Positions 17,991-26,902 are shown, counted from the first letter of the stretch. The stretch: 64,000 nt of DNA from Bradyrhizobium sp. CER78 (GCF_029846235.1 NZ_JARVWP010000003.1:62001-126000); one strand, 5' to 3'. The notes: generated by a model from the letters alone, not told the origin. Numbers and translations: made by a program.

Positions 17991-19208
17991 TCAGGCCGGT
18001 CCGCGTCGGCCGGCAAGGACGATGAGTGCGGCGAGCACCTGCGCGGCCGCAGCCACAACGAAGGCTGCTGTGTAGTCTGCCGTAACGTCGCGGATCGTAC
18101 CGAGAATGGCCGGAGCAAAGGCGAAGACAGCCTGATTGATCGCGACTACCAGCGCCACCACCGTACCGACATTCTGTCCGTGGAACTCCTTCTGCGCGAT
18201 GAAGGTTGGCAGCGGAGCGACATTCCCAACGCCGAGGCCGAACAGCGCGCAGCCGATCAGGAGGACGAGATGGGTGTCGGCAACGCACAGCAGGCCGACA
18301 CCAACACTCTGGACGAGAAAGTTGATGCTCGCGGCTCCACGCCGGTCGCGGTCTCCCAGCAGCCAGCCGAGCAGCGTTCGGCCTGCAATCGCAGCAATCG
18401 TGGTGAAGCTCATGATCGCGGCAGCCCGGCCTGCGCCGAAGACAGGCGACAGCCGAGCCAGCAGGTGGGAGAGCACCCCGACCTGGGCAAAGAGCGCCAA
18501 GGCAAAGGCGGCCGACAAGGTCGCGAATTCCGGTGTTCGCATGAGCACGGCGCGCGGCAGCCGCTTCTCCGCAGCCGCAGCCGCCTGCGTGGCTTCGAGT
18601 GGACGCCCATCCGGCATGAGGCCGAGATCGCGGGGAGACAGCCCCAAATAGCGTTGTGCAAGCAGACTGACCACGAGAACAATGGTGCTGCCGAGGCAAA
18701 GCGCGGTGGCAGGGAAGCCGATGCTCGCGATGAGCGTGACAAAGAGGGGAGTAAAGACGACGCCCCCGATACTGGCGCCATTGAAGGCAAGATTGATCGC
18801 CTTCGGCCGATCGCGGTCGAACCACGGTGCGATCATCGCGTTGAGCGCTGCGCCGCTCGTCATGGCCCAACCGCTGCCGGAGATCACGGCCGCAGGAGCA
18901 AGTTGCCAGGGCGCTGATGCCATCGACCATGCGACTAGGCCGGTCGCGGTCAGGATTGCGCCAGCGATCGTGGCGCGGACGATACCCAATGCCCCGTGCA
19001 ATTCAGGCAGGAATGCCACGATGCAAGCGCCGACGACAAAGTGCAGGGTGACGGCTGCCGAAATCACCGCGATCGGCCACCCCGTCGACTGATGCAGCGT
19101 TTGCAGGAAGACGCCTGGACCGTAGAAGCCGATGCCCCAGGCAAAGACCGCGACCACGAACGCGGTCCATGCGACGGACCAGCCGGCAAAGCGTGTCTGC
19201 GGGTTCAT
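17991..19208 (-). CDS. MFS transporter
   Basis: A 405-residue major facilitator with about twelve hydrophobic segments. The first is WTAFVVAVFAWGIGFYGPGV; a WFDRDRPKAINLAFNGASIG segment matches the motif-A/cytoplasmic-loop region of oxalate/formate-like and monocarboxylate-type MFS proteins. The substrate cannot be told from sequence. It is divergent from the AdaA-like gene with a 125-base shared upstream region, which makes local regulation by that gene possible but unproven. Confidence 0.85.
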   Translation of the reverse strand: MNPQTRFAGWSVAWTAFVVAVFAWGIGFYGPGVFLQTLHQSTGWPIAVISAAVTLHFVVGACIVAFLPELHGALGIVRATIAGAILTATGLVAWSMASAPWQLAPAAVISGSGWAMTSGAALNAMIAPWFDRDRPKAINLAFNGASIGGVVFTPLFVTLIASIGFPATALCLGSTIVLVVSLLAQRYLGLSPRDLGLMPDGRPLEATQAAAAAEKRLPRAVLMRTPEFATLSAAFALALFAQVGVLSHLLARLSPVFGAGRAAAIMSFTTIAAIAGRTLLGWLLGDRDRRGAASINFLVQSVGVGLLCVADTHLVLLIGCALFGLGVGNVAPLPTFIAQKEFHGQNVGTVVALVVAINQAVFAFAPAILGTIRDVTADYTAAFVVAAAAQVLAALIVLAGRRGPA

Positions 19209-19333
19209 GTATGCACCGTGGTTCGTCAGCGATGACTACCGCTTGGTGGCGGCAGATCGATGCCTTATCATCGGCCGGCGAATGGGACTCGCCGGATTCG
19301 GACGCGGTCGTCCCGCGGGCCCGGAGGACGTTC

Positions 19334-19906
19334 ATGCTTGATGCAGATGAATGTGAGCGGGCACGGGTCGGAAGGGATCATCGTTATGACGGCCGCTTCT
19401 TCTCCGGCGTCAGGACGACGAAGATTTACTGCCGGCCAGTGTGCCCTGTTCGTCCCGCCAAGGCCGCAAATGTAAAATTCTATCCGTCGGCGGCGGCAGC
19501 CGAGGCTGCAGGTTTCCGCCCGTGTCTTCGGTGCCGGCCCGAAGCTGCACCGTTTTCGCCGGCATGGAACGGGACACGTACAACCGTCGAACGCGCGCTT
19601 CGCCTGATCAAGAACGGATTCCTCGACCACGGCAATGTCGGCGATCTTTCGGACAGGCTCGGGATCGGACCGCGGCACCTGAACAGGCTGTTTCAAGAAC
19701 ATCTCGGCGCAAGCCCGCTACAAGTTGCACAGACCACGCGCGTTCAGCGCGCCAAACGGCTGCTCGACGATACCGATCTATCGATGATCGACGTCGCCGA
19801 GCAGGCCGGCTTCCGCAGTCTCCGGCGGTTCAATGCAGTCTTTGCAGACATCTATCGACGGCCGCCGTCGCATGTCAGACGCATCAGGCACTTGATGCGG
19901 CGGTGA
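19334..19906 (+). CDS. adaA: AdaA-like methylphosphotriester-sensing transcription regulator
   Basis: A 190-residue protein with an N-terminal Ada zinc domain (cysteines C33, C37, C64 and C67 in CRPVCP and CLRC) followed by an AraC-type double helix-turn-helix (DLSDRLGIGPRHLNRLF; DVAEQAGFRSLRRFN). Ada domains accept methyl groups from DNA phosphotriesters at one cysteine, which turns the protein into an activator. The protein ends after the HTH, so it has neither the O6-methylguanine transferase nor the AlkA glycosylase domain seen in longer relatives. That matches the AdaA layout of Bacillus, or a truncation. The ATG at 19334 is preceded by GGAGGA at a good distance; upstream in-frame codons look non-native. 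Confidence 0.85.
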   Translation: MLDADECERARVGRDHRYDGRFFSGVRTTKIYCRPVCPVRPAKAANVKFYPSAAAAEAAGFRPCLRCRPEAAPFSPAWNGTRTTVERALRLIKNGFLDHGNVGDLSDRLGIGPRHLNRLFQEHLGASPLQVAQTTRVQRAKRLLDDTDLSMIDVAEQAGFRSLRRFNAVFADIYRRPPSHVRRIRHLMRR

Positions 19907-19932
19907 CGTGGGGCGGATCTGCGGCTCTATGG

Positions 19933-19966
19933 ATTCCGGGCTCATCGCTTCGCGATGCCCCGGAAT
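19933..19966. repeat. Short palindromic repeat (hairpin)
   Basis: Nested stem: attccggg pairs with cccggaat, and an inner catcgc/gcgatg stem closes on a 3-base loop. It lies just after the AdaA-like stop and may act as its terminator. The rest of the 318-base gap 19907-20224 holds the inverted repeat at 20058-20179 and no gene. Confidence 0.6.
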
Positions 19967-20057
19967 GACGGAGGGGTGGCGGCAAAATACAAAGCTTGGC
20001 CAAAACATGTCGCGAGAACGTGGATGTTTGGCTCACAGCCCGTGCAACACATTCAGT

Positions 20058-20179
20058 GTCGTCCCTGCGAAAGCAGAGGACCCATAACCACCGATCTTTT
20101 TGTTGAGCTATGCTGGAACGGCCAGTTCCATTCACTACGCCTGCTACGGAGTATGGGTCCCTGCGTTCGCAGGGACGAC
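20058..20179. repeat. Second copy of the long REP-type inverted repeat
   Basis: Left arm 20058-20086 and right arm 20152-20179 repeat the arms seen at 16155-16316 (core gtcgtccctgcg), here separated by 65 bases. The left arm has one extra base, and the right arm has gcgttcgc where the first copy has gctttcgc. It sits between the convergent AdaA-like gene and the nitrile hydratase operon. Confidence 0.8.
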
Positions 20180-20224
20180 GGCTGCGAGTGTGGCGCGACC
20201 CAGTCAAATGACGGAAGAGGGCCG

Positions 20225-20602
20225 CTACTCGAAATCCTTCGCCGTCAGCTCGATCGGCTGGCCGTGCGGGGTGCGATCGGCAGCGTGGTCCCAGGCGTCG
20301 CGGTAGCGGTGCAGGGTCTCCGTTGTGGTGACGCCCTTGGCGGCGACGAGGTGCTCGAGCGTCGCCAGCCAATGCTGGTAATAGGTCTCGCCGGTGTCGG
20401 GATCGCCGGCGGCCTGCGCGCGCTTGATCTGATCGGCGAGGGCGGCCGCCCATTCGGGCCAGGTGAACACGCCGCGATCATGCAGCGTCAAGGCCATGGC
20501 GAACGCCTGCGCCTCCCACGGTGCGCGGAACACCGGACCGTCCTGATCGCGGGGAATGCTGGACACGGCGCTGGTCGCGCGCGCAGCGGCTCCGGCATCC
20601 AT
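20225..20602 (-). CDS. Nitrile hydratase accessory protein
   Basis: A 125-residue protein of the nitrile hydratase accessory/P14K-like family, which helps load the metal into the alpha subunit. Typical segments are FRAPWEAQAFAMALTLHDRG and FTWPEWAAALADQIKRA, followed by TGETYYQHWLATLEHLV. These resemble the N-terminal half of the beta subunit, as expected for this family. Its ATG overlaps the beta-subunit stop (ATGA), so the two are coupled. Confidence 0.88.
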   Translation of the reverse strand: MDAGAAARATSAVSSIPRDQDGPVFRAPWEAQAFAMALTLHDRGVFTWPEWAAALADQIKRAQAAGDPDTGETYYQHWLATLEHLVAAKGVTTTETLHRYRDAWDHAADRTPHGQPIELTAKDFE

Positions 20603-21261
20603 CAGATGGCCTCCAGATACGGCTCGAACGCGTCGATCGAAACCTTGATGGTCGGATCGGAATCCGGTCCCCACAATTCGCGTCCGTCGAACACGACGGT
20701 GTACAGCCATTGCGGATGTTCGCCGGCGTCGTTCGCCGCGGTATCGGGGAAAACGTGACAGCCATGATCGCGCTCGACCACGCCGACATGACCACGCACA
20801 TAGCGCGGCAGCCGCGTGTGCGTGGCCGGATGGATGTTCTTCGCCCGCACCCGATCGCCGGCCTTGAATTTCGCAGCGGCCGGCGCGGCACGTCCGAACT
20901 TGCCGCGCACCATGATGCGCTCGATATCGGCGGTCGAGAATTTGCCGTGCTTGAGCGCTTTCGCCGGCGCGACGGAATGTCCGGCAGCGACGTCGTCCTT
21001 GGAGATATAGCCCTTGTCGAGCAGCAGCGCCTCCAGCCCGAGCAGCCATTTCCTGTAATAGGAGCTCGACAGATAAACCTGCGGGGGCAGGGTCTCGCGG
21101 TAGAAGCGCGAGGCGTCGATGTTGAATGCGCCGGCCGCGCCCATCGCGCGGACCATCGCGAGCACCCGCGATTCCCATTCCTCATGGAACATCGGCTCAT
21201 TCAGCTCGGGCTCGACCTTGCCGAACCCGTCCATGCCGCCCATGTCGTGGACGCCGTTCAC
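20602..21261 (-). CDS. nthB: Nitrile hydratase beta subunit
   Basis: Structural partner of the alpha subunit in the enzyme that hydrates nitriles to amides. The N-terminus [14 protein letters not shown] is the family signature. The 219-residue length is normal, and the C-terminal SH3-like domain contains [20 protein letters not shown] and a LWGPDSD segment. The start overlaps the alpha stop by four bases (21258-21261). The gene order alpha-beta-accessory is that of cobalt-type operons. Confidence 0.94.
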   Translation of the reverse strand: MNGVHDMGGMDGFGKVEPELNEPMFHEEWESRVLAMVRAMGAAGAFNIDASRFYRETLPPQVYLSSSYYRKWLLGLEALLLDKGYISKDDVAAGHSVAPAKALKHGKFSTADIERIMVRGKFGRAAPAAAKFKAGDRVRAKNIHPATHTRLPRYVRGHVGVVERDHGCHVFPDTAANDAGEHPQWLYTVVFDGRELWGPDSDPTIKVSIDAFEPYLEAI

Positions 21262-21887
21262 GACGGTGCTCCCGGCGTTCTCGGGAAGCCGGTGCCGATC
21301 ATGGAATCGCGCGTCACGAGCTCGGTGAGTTGTTCCTCGCTCCAGCCCTCGGTGCCTGCGGGCCGCATCGGCAGCACCAGGAAACGCGTCTCAGCCGTGG
21401 AGTCCCAGACCCGGATTTCCGTTTCCTTCGGCAGGCTGACGCCGAAATCGGCGAGCACGCCGCGCGGATCCTTGACCGCCCGCGAGCGGTACGGCGAGGC
21501 CTTGTACCAGACCGGCGGCAGGCCGAGCATTTCCCAGGGGTAACAGGAGCAGAGCGTGCAGACGACCATGTTGTGACGGCCGGGCGTGTTCTCGATCGCG
21601 ACCAGATGGTCTCCGACGCGGCTGACATGGCCGAGGGTGCCGACCGCCTTGCTGGCGTCCTCGAGCAGCGCCTTCTTGAAGGCGGAATCGGTCCAGGCCT
21701 TGGCGACGACCTTGGCGCCGTTATGCGGACCGATCTTGGTCTCGTAGGCCTGCACGATGGCGTCGAGCGCTGCAGCCTCGACATAGCCTTTCTCGGTCAG
21801 GATCGATTCCAGCGCGCGGACGCGCAGTTCGGTCTCCGACAGTTCGGAATGGTCGTGATCGTGGTGGTGGTGATCATGTTCGCTCAT
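21258..21887 (-). CDS. nthA: Nitrile hydratase alpha subunit, cobalt type
   Basis: Catalytic subunit; the metal is held by C110, C113 and C115 in VCTLCSC. A threonine in this motif (rather than serine) is characteristic of cobalt enzymes, and cysteines 113 and 115 are normally oxidised to sulfinic and sulfenic acids. The 209-residue length is standard. Oddly, residues 4-13 form a run of seven histidines and three aspartates ([10 protein letters not shown]), which could bind metal. It is divergent from the frameshifted enoyl-CoA hydratase gene, with 74 bases between start codons. No amidase or cobalt transporter gene lies next to it. Confidence 0.94.
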   Translation of the reverse strand: MSEHDHHHHDHDHSELSETELRVRALESILTEKGYVEAAALDAIVQAYETKIGPHNGAKVVAKAWTDSAFKKALLEDASKAVGTLGHVSRVGDHLVAIENTPGRHNMVVCTLCSCYPWEMLGLPPVWYKASPYRSRAVKDPRGVLADFGVSLPKETEIRVWDSTAETRFLVLPMRPAGTEGWSEEQLTELVTRDSMIGTGFPRTPGAPS

Positions 21888-21961
21888 GCCTACAGAATAG
21901 GCGAAATCGCCGTGTTATGTCGAGGCAAGCAATACACAACAATGCGAGCTGGGAGGTATGC

Positions 21962-22767
21962 GTGGTTGACTATGTGACGATCGAAAAAGGCCTCGGGCCG
22001 GAGGGGCGCATCGCCGTGGTGCGGTTCGACCGCGGCGACGGTATCAACGCGCTGTCGCCGCAGGCGTTGCGGCAGCTGACTGACGCGGCGCGCAGCTTCG
22101 AGGACGATGGCGACACCTCGGTGGTGGTGCTGACTGGTGGCGCCAAATCGTTCAGTGCCGGCTTCGACCTCAAGGATGCCGAAGGGCGTTCGCGCGCGAC
22201 CATGGATATGGGCGCGCCGCGCCGCCACCTGAAGCTCGGGCCGCGGCTGACGCGCACCTGGCAGGAGATGGAGCAGGTCACGATCGGCGCCATCGAAGGT
22301 TTCTGTGTCGGGGGCGGCGTGGCGCTCGCGGTGGCGTTGGATTTCCGGGTGATGGCGCGCGATGCGCATATGCGGGTGCCGGAGATCGCGCTCGGCATGA
22401 ACATGAGCTGGCAGAGCGTGCCGCGCATGCTGCACCTGATGGGCCCGGCGCGGACCAAGCAGGCGGTGATCCTGCCGACGACCGGATCTCGGCCGACGAG
22501 GCCTATCAATGGGGCCTGGTGGAGCAGGTGGCCGATTCCGGCAAATCGTACGAGGCCGCGATGGCGCTCGCGGCCAAGGTCGCGGCCCAGCCGCCGATTT
22601 CGGTCGCGATGACCAAGCTGACGGTCAACCGGCTGGCGCATGCGCTCGACGATCTCGCAAGCCACATGGATCTCGACCAGTTCGCGCTGGCGAGCCTGAC
22701 CGACGACCATAAGGAAGGCGTTGCGGCGTTCCTCGGACGGCGCAAGCCGCGCTTCAGGGGGCGCTAA
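21962..22767 (+). pseudogene. Enoyl-CoA hydratase/isomerase family gene with a frameshift
   Basis: Crotonase-fold protein. The N-terminal part contains the oxyanion-hole segments SFSAGFDLKDA and GFCVGGGVALA. After the codons for KQAVIL, near 22472-22480, the frame changes. The continuation (DDRISADEAYQWGLVEQVA through FLGRRKPRFRGR, stop at 22765) is in another frame and is clearly homologous family sequence. A single missing base explains this. Start: GTG at 21962 with GGGAGG just upstream. It is either a true pseudogene or a sequencing error; the protein would be about 268 residues if restored. Confidence 0.8.
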
Positions 22768-22942
22768 ACACGGATTATGGCCGTGAGGGGTAGCCCGTCC
22801 ATACATCCAAATAGCCACCCGCCGCTCCTTGCTTTCGTGTCTTCCCGATCGCTTAATCGACGAAATCTGCACGAACGGCGCGGCTGTTCGTCGAAAGCCA
22901 TTGGCTTGCGCGTGAGCGCGCTCTCGCGATCGGAATGCACGT

Positions 22943-23734
22943 ATGACGTCTGACCGCCGCCCCGAGCCCGACTTTTGCCAAGCTTCCGTCGCGGGCAGGG
23001 GCGATCGCGACGGCGCATCGGGTGTGGGCCGGGGAACAGCGTCGCGCAGTCTGAGCTCCTTCGACGAAACCGTCGAGCTGAGACCGGGGATGATCGCGCC
23101 AGTTCTCGAGAATGACGGTTTAGAGGTCCTGGCATTCGCGCTCGATGCGGAGCCGGACATCATTCGCGTCATGGATATCGGCCTGAACGACGAGGAACGC
23201 CGGCGCGCCGAGCGGGTGAGGCTGGAGAGGGACCGCCGCCGCTTTGTTGTTGGACGCGGCCAGTTGCGCCGGGTCCTCGCTTCCAAACTGGGAATTTCGC
23301 CGTCCGACATCGAACTGGAATATGGACCGCTTGGCAAACCCTATTTGTCGCACCGCATGCCCGCGCGCGACCTGCGTTTCAGCTTCTCCCGGTCCGGCGA
23401 TGTGGCGGTCGTCGCCCTCTCGACGAGGCAAGAGGTCGGCGTGGACATCGAGGCGGTCCTCCCTGTGCCCGAAGCGGACGACATCGCAGCGCTCTGTTTT
23501 TCCGCCTCCGAGGGCGCGTCCTACGCCGCCCTTGGCGCGGAAGACCGCCTGGAAGGCTTCTTCCGGCGCTGGACGCAGTTGGAAGCTATCTCCAAGGCCT
23601 TGGGGTGCGGCTTGGGACAGTCCATGTCCTGGAATGAAAGGGATTGGGTTGTCCGAAGATTCATACCTCGAAGTGGGTATATCGGGTGCGTGGTCATCCC
23701 GAACTGGCAATCGCGCGATGTCACTACGCATTGA
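22943..23734 (+). CDS. Sfp-type 4'-phosphopantetheinyl transferase
   Basis: Transfers the phosphopantetheine arm of coenzyme A to carrier-protein serines. The conserved core is present: ERDRRRFVVGRGQLRRVLA, then GPLGKPYL, FSFSRSGDVAVVA, GVDIE (Mg2+-binding Asp and Glu) and WTQLEAISKALG. In the last motif the family's first lysine (WxxKEA) is leucine, but the Glu and the later Lys remain. The first 50 or so residues are not conserved, so a shorter form from a later Met (around 23090) is possible. It heads the NRPS-type cluster and most likely primes the carrier domain of the gene at 24888. Confidence 0.85.
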   Translation: MTSDRRPEPDFCQASVAGRGDRDGASGVGRGTASRSLSSFDETVELRPGMIAPVLENDGLEVLAFALDAEPDIIRVMDIGLNDEERRRAERVRLERDRRRFVVGRGQLRRVLASKLGISPSDIELEYGPLGKPYLSHRMPARDLRFSFSRSGDVAVVALSTRQEVGVDIEAVLPVPEADDIAALCFSASEGASYAALGAEDRLEGFFRRWTQLEAISKALGCGLGQSMSWNERDWVVRRFIPRSGYIGCVVIPNWQSRDVTTH

Positions 23735-23836
23735 ACGAGCAGGCTCATCGAAGTCCATTAGACTGCACGGGCGCTCATTCGTGCCGCACTTCGCTCCCGC
23801 ACATGGCGGTCGCAGACGAGAACACGGGCCAGCCCC

Positions 23837-24835
23837 ATGTCAGCGCAGTTGATACAGTTTTCCGAGCTCCTCGCAGCCCTCGCGGTCAGGGACGTCAGGC
23901 TCTGGGTGGAGGGCGACCGGCTGCGGTGCAACGCGCCGGCTGGCGCACTCACGTCAGAGCTTCGCGACCAGTTGCAGGACCGGAAAAGCGAGATCATCGC
24001 GTTTCTGAACATGGCCGCGGCGGCCGCGCGACAGCCCGCAATCATTCCCCTGCAGTCTGGCGGAACACGTACGCCGATTTACGCCGTCCCCGGGCATGTC
24101 GGGGCGCCGTTCACATTCTCGGACCTGTCGAAGCATCTGGGCAGCGATCAGCCATTCTACGCACTGCAACCGACCGGCTACGATGGGCAGAGCGAGCCGA
24201 TGGACCGCGTCGAAGATATCGCCGAGTATTTCGCCCGCCAGATCGTCGAGTATCAGCCCAACGGTCCGTACATCATCGCCGGATATTGCTCCGGCGCTCC
24301 AACTGCTTTCGAACTCGCGAAAATCCTGGGACGCCGCGGAGCTGAGGTCCCATGCGTCGCGCTCTTTGGCCCTCTTCACCCGACCACCTATCAGGAACTG
24401 CCGCGTCTGCTTTATTTCTCCGCCAGGAACAGACGCGAAGCTATCCAGCGCGAGATGGCGAAGCGGCCGACGTTCGGCGCTCGTCTGCAATATTTCGGCA
24501 GCCGTCTCCGCGGTCTCGTGACCCTCGTTCGGAAGGACAAGGAGCCGATCGCGACAGACCTGGTGCTGGCGAGCAGAGCCCGGCTCAAATCCACGGCGAT
24601 CACCGCTTTTCGGCAGTACGTTCCTGCTCCGTATTTGGGGCGGGTATGCATATTCCTTCCGAACAAGGCCTGGCTGCGATCGGGGGCGGGGCCGCGCCGA
24701 TGGCTTCGTGCGGTGCCTCATGCCGAATTTTTTTTCGGGCCCGAGGGCTGTCACGCGGACTCCATGCTGGAAGAACCTGACGTGTCTGCGATCGCAGCGC
24801 TTTATCGCCAGGCAACCCAGGAGCCGAGCGACTGA
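23837..24835 (+). CDS. Thioesterase with N-terminal TubC-type docking domain
   Basis: A 332-residue protein with two parts. Residues 8-57 match the TubC N-terminal docking domain of NRPS/PKS proteins (LLAALAVRDVRLWVEGDRLR, then LRDQLQDRKSEIIAFL). Residues 75-325 are a type I thioesterase alpha/beta hydrolase. The nucleophile elbow reads GYCSGA, so Cys151 replaces the usual serine. The catalytic His is probably in GCHADSML near residue 308. Such enzymes release or hydrolyse thioester-bound acyl groups from carrier proteins. It lies 52 bases before the adenylation-carrier gene, its likely partner. A carrier-bound substrate is inferred from context. Confidence 0.82.
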   Translation: MSAQLIQFSELLAALAVRDVRLWVEGDRLRCNAPAGALTSELRDQLQDRKSEIIAFLNMAAAAARQPAIIPLQSGGTRTPIYAVPGHVGAPFTFSDLSKHLGSDQPFYALQPTGYDGQSEPMDRVEDIAEYFARQIVEYQPNGPYIIAGYCSGAPTAFELAKILGRRGAEVPCVALFGPLHPTTYQELPRLLYFSARNRREAIQREMAKRPTFGARLQYFGSRLRGLVTLVRKDKEPIATDLVLASRARLKSTAITAFRQYVPAPYLGRVCIFLPNKAWLRSGAGPRRWLRAVPHAEFFFGPEGCHADSMLEEPDVSAIAALYRQATQEPSD

Positions 24836-24887
24836 CGCAATTTCACTGCTGCAATTTGATTGTTGATTGCTTGATGGAGCGTGGTTC

Positions 24888-26855
24888 ATGAATGAAGTCC
24901 TGCCCATTGTGGAGGAGGGCGTAGCGCTTCCCCTGCTGAACAGTGTCGATCATCAAACGCTGGTTGTCGCGTACAACGCCACGGCGGCAAGCTACCCGTC
25001 GGACCGAACGATCATCGATCTGTTTCGCGACCGGGTGACGCGTAGCCCGGACGCTGAAGCGATCCGCTTCGGCGATGTCATGCTGACGTACCGGCAGCTC
25101 GACGGACGCTCCAATCAGATGGCCGCGCATTTGAGCGCGATCGGCTTAGGGCCGGGTCGGATTGCCGTTGTATTCATGGAGCATTCCATTGAGGTCGTCG
25201 TCGCGATCCTGGGCGTCCTGAAATCCGGCGCAGCCTATGTGCCGGTGGACGCGGCAACGCCGAAGGGGCGCATCGCAACGATCCTGACGGATATTTCCGA
25301 CGGAACCGACGGGCTGGCGCCAGTCGTGATCACGCAGGCGCGCCTGGAATCCGCCATTTCCGCCGATCTTGCCGAGATTGTCGTGCTCGACGCCGATTTC
25401 GCTGCGATTGCGCGTCAACCGGACTCTGCCCGGCCATCCGCTGCCACGCCGGACGGCACCGCCTATATCATCTTCACCTCTGGCTCGACCGGCACACCCA
25501 AGGGCGTCGAGATCGCGCACCGGAGCCTGGTGAACTACATCTGGTGGGCCGCCCAGGTCTACAGTTCCGGCGAACGTCTGGCCTGGCCTCTGTTCTCATC
25601 TCTGGCTTTCGACCTGACCGTCACGACGCTGTTCACGCCCCTCATCACCGGTGGCCGCATCGTGGTCTATCTCGGTGATCCCGGCGTGCAGAGTATGGTC
25701 GTGCTCAAGGTCATCGACGACAATGCCGTCGACATCATGAAGCTGACGCCGGCGCATCTGGCGATGATACGCGACCGCAATCTTGAAACCACACGCCTGC
25801 GGAAATTCATCGTGGGCGGTGAGGACTTCAAGACCGAACTGGCACGCGACATCACGAAAGCGATCCCGCATCCGGTCGAAATCTACAACGAATACGGGCC
25901 AACCGAAGCCACGGTGGGCTGCATGATTCACCGTTTCGACATCGATCGGGATCAAGCGGGATCGGTCCCGATCGGCGTTCCGGCCGCCAATGCCGGAATC
26001 TACGTCCTCAGCGAAGCCTATCAGCCTACCGGTCCCGGCATCATCGGTGAGATGTTCATTGCCGGCGACGGCCTCGCGAAGGGCTATTTCAACCGACCTG
26101 ACCTGACCGACGACCGTTTCCGCACGGCCATAGATCCTCGAGACGGGTTCACGAATCTGCGGCTGTACAAGACGGGCGATCTTGCCCGCTGGACTCCTGA
26201 AGGGCGCCTGGAATTTCTCGGCCGTGCAGATCATCAGGTGAAGGTCGGTGGTGCGCGTGTCGAGCTCGGCGAGATCGAAGCGCGGCTTCTCAAGCACCCG
26301 CAGGTGCAGGAATGCGCGGTCACCGTCATCGAACCGTCCGCGGCCGGAGGCGGCTTGACTCGACTTGCAGCCTACTATGTGTCGCCAGACGCTCTGACCG
26401 TGGCGGACCTGCGCGCCTTTCTGGCCGAAGAGCTGTTGGAGTCGATGATTCCGACGCACTATGTCTGCCTTGAGCGGATGCCGCTCACCTCCAACGGCAA
26501 GGTCGACCGGACCGCGCTGCCCGAGCCGACGGCAGAAAACAACCGGTCTGCGCAGGAATTCACCGCTCCCGCGACGGAGACCGAAAAGACGCTGGCCGCG
26601 TTGTGGTGCGATCTGCTGAAGATCAAGTCGATCGGACGTCGCGACAATTTTTTCGAACTGGGCGGCGAGTCGCTGCTGGTGGTGCGGGCGGTAGCGCGGA
26701 TGCGAAAGGCCTTCGGCGTCGACGTGCAGATTCGCAACCTGTTTGAGCGCCCGACACTGTCCGAATTGGCGGAAGTGATCGACGGCATGCGTTGGGTGGC
26801 CCATTCCGAAGCCGCTTCTGCATCGGAGGGACCGAGAGAGGAAATCGAACTGTAG
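24888..26855 (+). CDS. NRPS-type adenylation plus peptidyl carrier protein (A-T)
   Basis: A 655-residue stand-alone NRPS loading unit that activates an amino acid as its adenylate and tethers it to its own carrier domain. Adenylation motifs: TYRQLDGRSNQMA, FTSGSTGTPKGVEI, NEYGPTEATVG, LYKTGDLARW, FLGRADHQVKVGGARVE and the catalytic-lysine NGKVDRTALP. The carrier motif is DNFFELGGESLLV with the phosphopantetheine serine near residue 595. By manual alignment the ten specificity residues read DLTKIGEVGK, one change from the asparagine code DLTKLGEVGK. No condensation or thioesterase domain is attached. The C-terminal tail is acidic (REEIEL). The ATG at 24888 follows GGAG; a TTG at 24867 is less likely. 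Confidence 0.9.
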   Translation: MNEVLPIVEEGVALPLLNSVDHQTLVVAYNATAASYPSDRTIIDLFRDRVTRSPDAEAIRFGDVMLTYRQLDGRSNQMAAHLSAIGLGPGRIAVVFMEHSIEVVVAILGVLKSGAAYVPVDAATPKGRIATILTDISDGTDGLAPVVITQARLESAISADLAEIVVLDADFAAIARQPDSARPSAATPDGTAYIIFTSGSTGTPKGVEIAHRSLVNYIWWAAQVYSSGERLAWPLFSSLAFDLTVTTLFTPLITGGRIVVYLGDPGVQSMVVLKVIDDNAVDIMKLTPAHLAMIRDRNLETTRLRKFIVGGEDFKTELARDITKAIPHPVEIYNEYGPTEATVGCMIHRFDIDRDQAGSVPIGVPAANAGIYVLSEAYQPTGPGIIGEMFIAGDGLAKGYFNRPDLTDDRFRTAIDPRDGFTNLRLYKTGDLARWTPEGRLEFLGRADHQVKVGGARVELGEIEARLLKHPQVQECAVTVIEPSAAGGGLTRLAAYYVSPDALTVADLRAFLAEELLESMIPTHYVCLERMPLTSNGKVDRTALPEPTAENNRSAQEFTAPATETEKTLAALWCDLLKIKSIGRRDNFFELGGESLLVVRAVARMRKAFGVDVQIRNLFERPTLSELAEVIDGMRWVAHSEAASASEGPREEIEL

Positions 26856-26902
26856 CGTGGCGGCACGCTCCCAATCCGGACGGAAACATTTGCGTTGGAC
26901 TG

